From positions 62,001-126,000 of the forward strand of contig LNEI01000027.1 of the NCBI GenBank assembly GCA_001464455.1: a stretch of DNA of 64,000 bases. The letters run 5' to 3'. Shown here one piece after another: positions 1-7,875 of the stretch. The DNA comes from Acidobacteria bacterium Ga0077534 (GTDB taxonomy: Bacteria > Acidobacteriota > Blastocatellia > Pyrinomonadales > Pyrinomonadaceae). How positions within the stretch are numbered: the first letter of the stretch is position 1; each line of letters opens with the position of its first letter. Made by a program: the position numbers and the translations under genes. The notes below the pieces were generated by a model, which was not told the DNA's origin, did no database searches, and was given only the letters and a program-made list of their open reading frames with translations.

Positions 1-28
1 GTCGTTTCCTCATCGCCCATGCGCTAGC

Positions 29-76
29 AGACAGTCTGCAGACAGTCTGCAGAAGCCCGCACGCAGTAAGGGCTCC
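29..76. repeat. Half copy of dispersed repeat family A, preceded by an 11-bp tandem duplication
   Basis: Bases 49-76 match one arm of a palindromic family seen complete at 60287-60417 and 48814-48915. One base differs within the core (CGCAGTAAGG here, CGAAGTAAGG there). Immediately before it the 11-mer AGACAGTCTGC occurs twice in tandem (29-39 and 40-50). No opposite arm is visible, so this is a solo or decayed copy. Confidence 0.7.
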
Positions 77-95
77 TGAACAATCGTAAGAAGCA

Positions 96-133
96 AAAAG
101 CCCGACGCAAAACACAAAATGCGTCGGGCTTTT
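96..133. terminator. Bidirectional Rho-independent terminator
   Basis: A perfect 14-bp stem is formed by 96-109 and 120-133 (core GCCCGACGCA / TGCGTCGGGC) around a 10-base A-rich loop. The stem is flanked by A-run and T-run ends on both strands. It presumably ends a plus-strand transcript entering from outside the window. No minus-strand gene runs into it from the right. Confidence 0.8.
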
Positions 134-398
134 CGTCTCATTCCATTCGAGATCTGTATCAGATCGACACAACTTGTGCCCCAGACAGCACCCGCCGCAC
201 CCTCAGTCACGATATTTCTTTCCCTTAGCGCCTTTTCTTTGCGAACTTTGCGTTAAATAGATCACGCTTGCAAGGCTTCACGGCCAAGAAGGACCTTTCA
301 GACCGCTTCCAATAAACATTCAAACTGATCACTACCGTCGCATTTGACACGTTACGCAACATTATGCTATCTATGAAACATAGCCGCAATACTGGCAG
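134..398. other. Intergenic region with a degenerate repeat arm
   Basis: I find no convincing gene here; the minus-strand reading frames are antisense or run through the terminator. Bases 222-255 (CTTAGCGCC ... TTTGCGTTAA) resemble one arm of the repeat at 17170-17253. The rest is AT-richer and presumably carries the promoter of the following gene, but no clear -35/-10 pair stands out. Confidence 0.5.
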
Positions 399-845
399 AT
401 GATAATGGAAACCACATCCCGACTCAGGTTCCCGCTCGACAGCAACTGGGAACGCCACCACGGCGGCCCTGACCGGCCTCCGCGCCATCGCATCCACGCG
501 ACCATCGGCCCCAAACGCCGCATCCTGATAAACGCCAAACTGTACGAAATGATCGGCTCGCCCACCGAGGTCCTGCTCTACTACAACCGCAAATCCTCAA
601 AGATCGCCATCGAACCAGTCGCACCCGGAGCCACCGGAGCCTTTCCCGTGATCTGCCGCCGCGGCAGCTACGAGATCCCCGCCGCCTCATTCTGCCGCAC
701 CCACCAGATCAAAGTCCGCGCCACCCACAAATTCCAAAACCCCCGCGTCACCCCCGACCACCGCCTCTTCCTCGACCTAAAACGCACAACGCCCGTTACG
801 AGACGGCGGCATCGGATGACAGCCAGCGCAGAGCAACCCGAATAG
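399..845 (+). CDS. Conserved hypothetical small basic protein
   Basis: 148 residues. Strong GC preference at third codon positions argues that it is translated. The middle (about residues 40-125) reads as a compact beta-rich domain: RILINAKLYEMIG, then LLYYNRKSSKIAIEPV, then AFPVICRRGSYEIPAASF. This layout reminds me of small DNA-binding-like proteins common in Acidobacteriota and Planctomycetota (a structural residue line followed by a beta-hairpin and a Pro-rich joint), but I cannot name the family. The C-terminal 30 residues are basic and probably disordered. A second ATG at 405 is an equally possible start; neither has a strong ribosome binding site. It lies 72 bp upstream of the restriction-modification gene on the same strand, so co-transcription is possible. 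Function unknown. Confidence 0.6.
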   Translation: MIMETTSRLRFPLDSNWERHHGGPDRPPRHRIHATIGPKRRILINAKLYEMIGSPTEVLLYYNRKSSKIAIEPVAPGATGAFPVICRRGSYEIPAASFCRTHQIKVRATHKFQNPRVTPDHRLFLDLKRTTPVTRRRHRMTASAEQPE

Positions 846-917
846 GTCAGAGCCGATATTGAGCGGCCCGCCAGATCTAAATGCATCAGATCTTGATTTC
901 TGCTATAACTTTTTGAG

Positions 918-3900
918 ATGAAGATCAGCTCGAAAACTCCCCAAGAGTCGCTAGACAAACAGTTGCTGCGCTTTCGGCCCAGAGAAGCGGATTTTGAACT
1001 GTTCAGGGTCGGCCTTACGGAACTCTTGTCCAAGATCGACGAGGCGGCACGCGAGGACAATCAGGAGATCCACGTCCAAAACTTCCTGCGCGATTCTTTT
1101 TACAAGGGTAAGAATGAGGTTAATAAAAAAGATCGCATCGATCTCGCGATCCATCTGACAGCCGACAAATCATCGCCGGTCGGCGTCATTATAGAATCAA
1201 AACGCCCGGGCAACCGATCTGAGATGCTGTCGGTGGCTAACCCGAACACAAAGGCCCTGCACGAACTAGTGCTCTATTTCATGCGGGAACGGATCGATGA
1301 GAAGAATGACGACCTGAAGTATCTCATCGCGACCAATATCAATGAATGGTTCATCTTTTCCGCCCAGGATTTTGAAAAGCTGTTTTATGAGAACACGAAG
1401 TTCCGGCGCGAATATGAGGCATGGCGCGACAAACTAAAGGTAAGTACGAATACCGATCATTTCTACAACGAGATCGTTAAGCCCTTCATTGCCGGGAGCG
1501 AGGCAGAGCTGAACTGCACACACTTTGACCTGCGCGACTGGGCGACGAGCGGAGCGCTGGAGGGCCAGTCTAAAAAGCTGATCGCACTTTACAAGCTGCT
1601 TTCGCCACATCATCTGCTCAGGACGAAGTTTCAGGATGACAGCAACACGCTGAACAGCAGGTTTTACGCCGAGCTGCTGCACATCATCGGGCTTGAGGAG
1701 TATAAGGAAAAGAGCAAGACCCTGATCCGTAAAAAAACGACCGACAACTCGGGGTCGCTGATGGAGATGGCGGTCACGAAGCTTGAGTCGAAGGACGTTT
1801 TGCCGAGGGTCGACGACCCGTCTCAGTATGGCGAAACACGCGAGCAGCGTTACGAGGCTATAGCACTGGAGCTGTGCATCACGTGGATCAACCGTATCCT
1901 ATTTCTAAAACTGCTCGAGGCTCAGCTCGTCGGCTATCACGAGGGCGATCGGGCATACAGATTTTTAAATCTCGCGATGGTGCGGGATTTTGATGATCTG
2001 TACACGCTCTTTCATGAGGTGCTGGCCAAGACCGCCGACGAGCGAAAGAGTGCGGTAAAGGCAAAATTTGCCCGGGTTCCGTATCTTAACAGTTCGCTCT
2101 TTGAGCCGACCGATCTCGAAAATCAGACGATGACGATCGAATCGTTGATGAATCACGAGGAACTGCCGCTGATCTCGACGAGCATCCTGAAAAAACTCGG
2201 TGAAAAAGCCCCGTCGCTGCGTTCGCTCGAATATCTGTTCCGTTTTCTCGACGCCTACGACTTTGCATCTGAGGGTAAAGAGGAAATACAGAGCGAGAAC
2301 CGTTCGCTGATAAACGCCTCGGTGCTGGGCAAGGTTTTCGAAAAGATCAACGGCTATAAGGACGGGTCGATCTACACGCCGGGCTTTATCACTATGTATA
2401 TGTGCCGTCAGGCGATACGCCTCGCGGTGGTGCAAAAGTTTAAGGACGAGACAGATTTTGACGGGGCGGATTTTGACGAGCTTACGAATTGGGTAAAATC
2501 GCGCAATTATCAGAAGGAAAATGTTCGCCGCTTCAATGAGATCATCGACAGCTTAAAGACATGCGATCCGGCGGTTGGGAGCGGACATTTTTTGGTTTCG
2601 GCTCTCAATGAAATACTGTCGATCAAATCGGAGCTTGGGATCTTTGCGGACGATCAGGCAAAAACCTTTGGTGATTACTCCGTCGCAATTGCCAACGACG
2701 AATTGATCATCACGGACCGCGAGAACAACCTGTTCGAATACAAGATTCGAAACGGTAAGCCGCTAACTGACGAGATGCAGCGACTACAGTCAACGCTGTT
2801 TCACGAAAAACAGCGGCTGATCGAAAACTGCCTATTCGGCGTGGACATCAACCCAAACTCGGTAAAGATATGCCGCCTCAGGCTCTGGATCGAGCTGCTA
2901 AAAAATGCGTACTACAAGCCGGACACAGCCGGGTCAGTACCACCTGCGGTAGCGGGTGGGGCCTCAAAAAACTCCCCTCCTTACGAAGGAGGGGTGGCAG
3001 CCGCTTCGGCTGACGGGGTGGTTCTCTCAGCCGCCGCGATGAATGATCAACCGAGAGCCGCACAAACCCCATCCACAGAGAACCACCCCGTCGGTGAAGC
3101 ACCGACACCCCTCCTTCGTAAGGAGGGGAGCCCGGAGTACGCCGACCTCGAAACGCTCCCCAATATCGACATCAATATCAAGGAAGGCAATTCGCTGATA
3201 TCCCGGTTTGCTCTGGACGCTGATCTCGCCGATGTTCTGAAACAGGTCAATTTTAACATTGACGAATACCGTGCTCTGGTCACCGGCTACAAAGAAACCC
3301 GCGACCGCGACGCAAAGCGTGGTTTCGAATCGCGGATCAAGCGCATAAAGGAAGATTTCAAAACCCAGCTTTTCCATTTTTCACCGGAACGGGTCAAGCG
3401 GCGCGAGCTTCGCGGCAGCCTCGATAAACTAAAAAATCAGCCGCGCATGTTCGAGGAAAGCGACGAGATAAACAAGAAAGAAGCCGCTGCAATCGCCAAA
3501 CTCGAAACCGATCTAGCCGTCGCAGACTCACGAATCAAGGCTGTCGAAGAAAATAAGATATACGAACGCGCGTTTGAATGGCGGTTCGAATTTCCTGAGG
3601 TGCTGGATGATGACGGATCGTTTCTAGGGTTTGATGTCGTAATCGGAAACCCTCCGTATATACGGCATGAGGGAATCGGACACTTAAAGGAATATCTCAA
3701 ACAGAACTATTCCGTTTATGCGGGTACGGCGGATATCCTTGTATTCTTTTACGAACTAGGCATTCGCATTCTAAAAGAACATGGTTCTTTCTCGTTCATT
3801 ACATCCAATAAATTTATAAAGGCAAATTATGGTGCTAACCTACGGCACTTTCTTTTGGGGTTCCAGCTTCGTGAATTGCTCGATTTTGGGGAGCTACCAG

Positions 3901-4943
3901 TATTTGATGAAGCGGCAACTTTTCCGATTATCGTTAATGTAGCCAAGTCGTCGCCAAAAATCGGCGTACTATTCACACAAGTTAAGACTTTACGTTTTGA
4001 GAACCTGAGTGATGTAGTTAGCTCATCTTCCTCAATGCTCGGGACTAACGCTTTTGACGGACAGAACTGGACTCTGGCTGATTCGAAATCTGTCGAGCTG
4101 GTTAACAAGATGAAGAAACAAGGTGTTCATCTTGTTGACTATTTAGTTGGAGAGATTCGTTACGGATTAAAAACGGGTCTAAATGAAGCCTTTGTTATTA
4201 GCGACGTTAAACGAGCCGAATTCATAGCGCAAGATCAGAAATATGCTGAAATTATCAAGCCTTTTGGAGTCGGCGATGAGATTCGAAAATGGATGCCGGA
4301 CAACATTAAATCGTGGCTAATTTATCTGCCATGGCATTTTCCGTTGCACGAAAGCGGACTTGAAGGGGCATCACGTTCCGCTGAAGAAGAGTTTAAGTCG
4401 CAATATCCTGCAATTTACAGTCACCTGGAGAATTTCAAACCAAAGCTTCTTGCGAGAAATCTCGCTGAAACCGGCATACGCTATGAATGGTATGCACTGC
4501 AACGATTTGGTTCGACTTACTGGAAAGACTTCGAGAAAGCTAAGATTGTGTATCCGGTTATCGCTAAGGAGCCCAGGTTTGCCCTTTCCGAATCAAGTCT
4601 CTACGTTAACGACAAGTGCTTCTTCATTGAAGGAAGAGACTTGTACTTACTTGGATACTTGAATTCAAAATTGGCTTGGTTTTATTTGAAAAATACTTGT
4701 TCCGTTTTGGGGGATCCTGAAAAGGGCGGACGGTTGGAGTTAAGATCAATTTACTTACAGACGTTACCGATTAAGAGGCTCTCTAACGAACAACAAACCC
4801 CTTTTATCACCCTCGTCGACCAGATCCTCGACCTAAAGAAATCCGGCGGCGACACGTCAGAACTCGAACGGCAGATCGATGAGATGGTCTATGAGCTGTA
4901 CGAGCTAACCCCAGACGAGATCGCGATAGTCGAGGGAAATTGA
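918..4943 (+). CDS. Type IIG-like restriction-modification enzyme (Eco57I-type fused nuclease/N6-adenine methyltransferase)
   Basis: A single 1341-residue polypeptide expected to cleave DNA and methylate adenine in the same target. Residues 72-95 show a PD-(D/E)xK nuclease layout (D75 in RIDLAI, then E93-S-K95). The methyltransferase core has the SAM-binding motif CDPAVGSGHFLV near residue 550 and the catalytic NPPY motif near 910-913 (IGNPPYIRHEG). The C-terminal ~400 residues fit a TaqI/Eco57I-type specificity domain. Residues ~672-740 are an extra low-complexity segment encoded by palindromic DNA (see repeats at 2931-3128). Codons 3' of the NPPY motif to about base 4790 are visibly AT-richer than the rest, suggesting that the recognition part was replaced by recombination. 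No separate specificity or restriction subunit lies nearby. Family assignment is firm; the target sequence is unknown. Confidence 0.9.
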   Translation: MKISSKTPQESLDKQLLRFRPREADFELFRVGLTELLSKIDEAAREDNQEIHVQNFLRDSFYKGKNEVNKKDRIDLAIHLTADKSSPVGVIIESKRPGNRSEMLSVANPNTKALHELVLYFMRERIDEKNDDLKYLIATNINEWFIFSAQDFEKLFYENTKFRREYEAWRDKLKVSTNTDHFYNEIVKPFIAGSEAELNCTHFDLRDWATSGALEGQSKKLIALYKLLSPHHLLRTKFQDDSNTLNSRFYAELLHIIGLEEYKEKSKTLIRKKTTDNSGSLMEMAVTKLESKDVLPRVDDPSQYGETREQRYEAIALELCITWINRILFLKLLEAQLVGYHEGDRAYRFLNLAMVRDFDDLYTLFHEVLAKTADERKSAVKAKFARVPYLNSSLFEPTDLENQTMTIESLMNHEELPLISTSILKKLGEKAPSLRSLEYLFRFLDAYDFASEGKEEIQSENRSLINASVLGKVFEKINGYKDGSIYTPGFITMYMCRQAIRLAVVQKFKDETDFDGADFDELTNWVKSRNYQKENVRRFNEIIDSLKTCDPAVGSGHFLVSALNEILSIKSELGIFADDQAKTFGDYSVAIANDELIITDRENNLFEYKIRNGKPLTDEMQRLQSTLFHEKQRLIENCLFGVDINPNSVKICRLRLWIELLKNAYYKPDTAGSVPPAVAGGASKNSPPYEGGVAAASADGVVLSAAAMNDQPRAAQTPSTENHPVGEAPTPLLRKEGSPEYADLETLPNIDINIKEGNSLISRFALDADLADVLKQVNFNIDEYRALVTGYKETRDRDAKRGFESRIKRIKEDFKTQLFHFSPERVKRRELRGSLDKLKNQPRMFEESDEINKKEAAAIAKLETDLAVADSRIKAVEENKIYERAFEWRFEFPEVLDDDGSFLGFDVVIGNPPYIRHEGIGHLKEYLKQNYSVYAGTADILVFFYELGIRILKEHGSFSFITSNKFIKANYGANLRHFLLGFQLRELLDFGELPVFDEAATFPIIVNVAKSSPKIGVLFTQVKTLRFENLSDVVSSSSSMLGTNAFDGQNWTLADSKSVELVNKMKKQGVHLVDYLVGEIRYGLKTGLNEAFVISDVKRAEFIAQDQKYAEIIKPFGVGDEIRKWMPDNIKSWLIYLPWHFPLHESGLEGASRSAEEEFKSQYPAIYSHLENFKPKLLARNLAETGIRYEWYALQRFGSTYWKDFEKAKIVYPVIAKEPRFALSESSLYVNDKCFFIEGRDLYLLGYLNSKLAWFYLKNTCSVLGDPEKGGRLELRSIYLQTLPIKRLSNEQQTPFITLVDQILDLKKSGGDTSELERQIDEMVYELYELTPDEIAIVEGN
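2931..2960 (+). repeat. 30-bp repeat, copy 1 (inside the restriction-modification gene)
   Basis: Bases 2931-2960 are the exact reverse complement of 4965-4994. The copy is read in frame as GSVPPAVAGG. It directly precedes the large palindromic element at 2974-3128, so both repeats appear to have landed in the same permissive site of the protein. Confidence 0.95.
2974..3128. repeat. Nested palindromic element inserted in frame in the restriction-modification gene
   Basis: Two ~52-bp arms (about 2974-3026 and 3077-3128) are inverted copies. Each arm starts with its own 21-bp palindrome (2974-2994 and 3108-3128, core CCTCCTT-AcG-AAGGAGG). Each also holds a second hairpin with a CTT loop whose stem differs between arms yet stays paired (CAGCCG/CGGCTG versus TCGGTG/CACCGA), a compensatory change. 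The element is read through without a stop, giving peptides such as SPPYEGGV and TPLLRKEG. No transposase is present. It resembles in principle the protein-embedded palindromic elements known from Rickettsia. Confidence 0.85.
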
Positions 4944-4964
4944 CACCTCTCGTGGCACCGAAGT

Positions 4965-4994
4965 CCCACCCGCTACCGCAGGTGGTACTGACCC
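4965..4994 (-). repeat. 30-bp repeat, copy 2 (downstream of the restriction-modification gene)
   Basis: Exact reverse complement of 2931-2960. It lies 22 bases after the stop codon of the restriction-modification gene. The two copies could base-pair in the transcript or recombine to invert the 2-kb segment between them. Confidence 0.95.
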
Positions 4995-5016
4995 GTACAT
5001 GCAATCCGTAATTGCT

Positions 5017-5052
5017 CTAGGGTGCAATGAGCGGTAGCGAGTGAAACCCTAG
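5017..5052. repeat. Short palindromic repeat
   Basis: CTAGGGT (5017-5023) pairs with ACCCTAG (5046-5052) around a core rich in alternating GAGCGGTAGCGAG. It is followed by no T-run, so it looks like a small intergenic palindromic repeat rather than a terminator, although it sits between two plus-strand genes. Confidence 0.6.
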
Positions 5053-5098
5053 GTTAGGCATCGATCATCTTTCAATATCAGTTGATTATTTTCTGTTT

Positions 5099-5899
5099 AT
5101 GCCCGAACTTCCTGAAGAGATCGAACAATACCGTGACCGGCTTTGGCGGCGGGAGGAGGCTTTGAAGATCGACTCTGTCAGTCAGGTTGAGGAGATGGTC
5201 GAGGATCTGGGGTTTTGTTTGGGGTTGACGGACGTGCGGAAGGATCTGCCTTCGGTATATATGGCGGTCTGCGGGCGGCGGGATGCTCATATGCCGCGGA
5301 ATGTGCAGAAGGACTTTGAGGCGAGCCGGGCCTGGGTTTTGAAGGACGAGGTCATTGCTCGCGGGAATGTTTACTACGGCAAACTGGTGAAGGGTAATTC
5401 GTGGTTCGTGTCGCGGCGGATGATACCGGTTTTTAATGCCATCTGGGGCGTTTCTCGTAAAAGTGAGAAAGAGGAGCTGTCGGCGAATGCTCAGATCGTT
5501 TTGAAAGTCCTGCGAAAGGAATGGGAGATGGCGACCGCCGACCTTCGCAGCGAATGCGGTTTTGAGAACAAGGCCGACCTGACCAAAGCGATCGACGAAC
5601 TTCAAAAACGTATGAAGGTCGTGCCGCAGGAGGTTCTTTACGTCCCAAAATTCACCTACATCTGGACGCTCGCGGAGGCTCGGTTTCCCGAGGAAATGGC
5701 GGTGAAAATACCCCGAGATGAGGCGGTGCTCGAGCTGGCACGGGTATTTTTACGGATGCACGGGCTGACGCCGCTGGGCGACCTGTCGCGAAAGTTCGGC
5801 TTTTATCGTTGGGAGTCCGGCCGGGCGAATCATCAGCTCGTCGATGAAGGGTTTGCCGAACGGCTCGGAACCGGTGTTTACAAACTGGCAAGCCTGTGA
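5099..5899 (+). CDS. Winged-helix protein, possibly AlkZ/YcaQ-related
   Basis: 266 residues, no signal peptide or membrane segment. The central part (about residues 125-175) reads as a winged helix (SANAQIVLKVLRKEWEMATADLR, then a second helix pair and a basic wing). The C-terminal 80 residues (ARVFLRMHGLTPLGDLSRKFGF) resemble the helical part of YcaQ/AlkZ-type proteins, a family that includes interstrand crosslink DNA glycosylases. The catalytic QxQ motif of AlkZ is not recognisable, so a glycosylase activity cannot be claimed. It is separated from the restriction-modification gene by 155 bp of repeats, so shared function with it is only positional. Start ATG at 5099 is the first in the frame; no strong ribosome binding site. 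Confidence 0.5.
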   Translation: MPELPEEIEQYRDRLWRREEALKIDSVSQVEEMVEDLGFCLGLTDVRKDLPSVYMAVCGRRDAHMPRNVQKDFEASRAWVLKDEVIARGNVYYGKLVKGNSWFVSRRMIPVFNAIWGVSRKSEKEELSANAQIVLKVLRKEWEMATADLRSECGFENKADLTKAIDELQKRMKVVPQEVLYVPKFTYIWTLAEARFPEEMAVKIPRDEAVLELARVFLRMHGLTPLGDLSRKFGFYRWESGRANHQLVDEGFAERLGTGVYKLASL

Positions 5900-5985
5900 C
5901 ACCCTAGCAGAAAGAGAAACAAAACCTTATCCACGCCCGTATTACCGGGGAGTTAATAAAACCATTTTCAGGAGTTAAAGATCGT

Positions 5986-7821
5986 ATGTTTGGAAGGAAA
6001 AGTGTAGTAACAATGATTTTCGCGGGTTTGCTGACCCCGGGAATGGCATTCGGGCAGGCCGCCGGTGCATCGGCGGACTCAGTCAGCAAGATCATCGACG
6101 AAGGAACGAACCGTTCGCAGGCGATGGCGACGATCCGTTACCTTACGGACGTCATCGGGCCGCGTCTCACAAATTCGCCGGGGCAGCGTCGTGCAAACCA
6201 GTGGACCAAGCAGCAGCTCGAAAAATGGGGCATGCAGAACGCCAAGGTCGATCCGTGGGGCGAATTTGGCCGCGGATGGGAGATGAAGCACTTTTCCGGC
6301 ACCATGACCGCTAATGAGCAGACGACCACGCTCCGTGCTTACCCGAAAGCCTGGTCGCCATCGACAAACGGCGCGATCACCGCTCCTGTCGTTTACGTCG
6401 ACGCGACGGATGACGCGGGACTCGAAAAGTACAAAGGCAAGCTGAAGGGGGCGATCATTCTGACCCAAGCTGAGCGGCCGGTCAATGATATGTTCAAGGC
6501 ACCAGCGACGAGACAGTCCGACGAGGCACTCACCACGATGGAGAATGCCAAACCGACAACTCCGGGCGGCGGTGGTCCGGGTGGACCAGGCGGCCCAGGT
6601 GGTCCGGGCGGCAATTTTGCGGCTCAGATGCAGTTCAATCAAAAGAAAATGCGTATGTACTTCGAGGAAGGTGCTGCCGCGTTGTTTGATTCGGGAAGCG
6701 GCGTTGATGCGGGAACGATCCGAGTGATGGGTGCAAGCCTTCCTCCGGCTCCTGCGAGCTCGACGCCGGGAACACCGAATCCGCTTGCCGGTGCCCGCGT
6801 TTATTCGAAGGGTGCACCTGCAACCATTCCTCAGTTTGTGGTCGAGGTCGAGCAGTACAACCGTCTCGTTCGCCTCGCAAAAGCAGGCGTTGCGACGACG
6901 GTGAACATGGATCTTCAGGTCAAGTTTTACGATGACGATCTGATGGGATACAACACGATCGCCGAAATTCCTGGCACTGACCCTGCACTAAAGGACGAAG
7001 TAGTAATGGTCGGCGGCCATCTCGATTCGTGGCATGCTGGAACCGGAGCTACTGACAATGGTGCCGGTGTGACCGTTTCGATGGAAGCTCTACGCATCAT
7101 TCAGGCATCGGGCCTCAAGCCGCGTCGCACGATCCGCATCGGGCTTTGGACAGGTGAAGAGCAGGGACTGCTCGGTGCTCGTGGTTATGTCGCTAAGAAT
7201 TTGGGTGAACTCGGCCCCGGACAGGGACCGAACCGCTCGATCATGAAGAAGCCGGGACACGATAAGTTCGCTGCTTACTATAACCTCGACAATGGAACCG
7301 GACAGATCCGCGGCATTTATCTGCAGGGCAACGAGCAGCTTCGCTCGACCTTTAAGCAGTGGCTGACGCCGTTCAAGGATTGGAAGGCGACGACGGTGAC
7401 CATCAATAACACCGGCGGTACGGACCATCTCGCGTTTGACGGCGTTGGACTTCCGGGATTCCAGTTCATTCAGGACCCGATCGAATACCAGACCCGCTCG
7501 TGGCACACCACGCAGGACGTTTCCGACAGAATTCTGGAAGAAGATCTCAAGCGTTCGGCAGTGATCATGGCTGTTTTTGCTTACAGCACCGCGATGATGG
7601 ACGAAAGGCTTCCTCGCAAGCCGACCCAGCCGACCGGACTCGCTGGCCTCTATTACGGCCTCGATGTTCGTGGAATGCTCGAAGATGCCAGCTTCCGCGG
7701 TTCGGGCCTTGACTTCGCGATCTGCGGCCACTCGATCGACGAGCAGGACATCCCGCAGAGCTTCCCGAAGGTGTTTGCCCTTCAGCCGATAGCTCATGAC
7801 CACTCGAACCATGCAGAGTGA
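5986..7821 (+). CDS. Secreted M28-family zinc peptidase
   Basis: 611 residues with a signal peptide (VVTMIFAGLLTPGMAFGQA, about residues 5-24), so exported. The M28 two-zinc site is intact: H345 (GGHLDSW), D357 (ATDNGAG), the E391-E392 pair (WTGEEQG), D435 (YYNLDNG) and H481 (GGTDHLAF). A PA-like insert domain precedes the catalytic domain. A Gly/Pro-rich stretch near residues 190-205 (GGGGPGGPGGPGG) splits that insert and is probably a flexible linker. It likely removes N-terminal residues from peptides outside the cytoplasm. The start is supported by an AGGAG ribosome binding site (about 5971-5976). It is a single-gene unit ended by the hairpin at 7848-7873. Confidence 0.9.
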   Translation: MFGRKSVVTMIFAGLLTPGMAFGQAAGASADSVSKIIDEGTNRSQAMATIRYLTDVIGPRLTNSPGQRRANQWTKQQLEKWGMQNAKVDPWGEFGRGWEMKHFSGTMTANEQTTTLRAYPKAWSPSTNGAITAPVVYVDATDDAGLEKYKGKLKGAIILTQAERPVNDMFKAPATRQSDEALTTMENAKPTTPGGGGPGGPGGPGGPGGNFAAQMQFNQKKMRMYFEEGAAALFDSGSGVDAGTIRVMGASLPPAPASSTPGTPNPLAGARVYSKGAPATIPQFVVEVEQYNRLVRLAKAGVATTVNMDLQVKFYDDDLMGYNTIAEIPGTDPALKDEVVMVGGHLDSWHAGTGATDNGAGVTVSMEALRIIQASGLKPRRTIRIGLWTGEEQGLLGARGYVAKNLGELGPGQGPNRSIMKKPGHDKFAAYYNLDNGTGQIRGIYLQGNEQLRSTFKQWLTPFKDWKATTVTINNTGGTDHLAFDGVGLPGFQFIQDPIEYQTRSWHTTQDVSDRILEEDLKRSAVIMAVFAYSTAMMDERLPRKPTQPTGLAGLYYGLDVRGMLEDASFRGSGLDFAICGHSIDEQDIPQSFPKVFALQPIAHDHSNHAE

Positions 7822-7847
7822 TCTTTTTGAGTTATTACGATAGACGC

Positions 7848-7873
7848 AAGGCCATCGGGAAATCGGTGGCCTT
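7848..7873. terminator. Hairpin terminator between convergent genes
   Basis: AAGGCCA (7848-7854) pairs with TGGCCTT (7867-7873), followed by a T-rich tail. It sits between the converging M28 (plus) and M20 (minus) genes and could serve both. Confidence 0.65.
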
Positions 7874-7875
7874 TC

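Noticed and set aside
10-210. Minus-strand ORF of 66 residues
   Set aside because: It runs through the terminator at 96-133 and repeat A; not protein-like.
2931-3128. Insertion sequence in the restriction-modification gene
   Set aside because: No transposase and the reading frame is kept; it is a short palindromic element.
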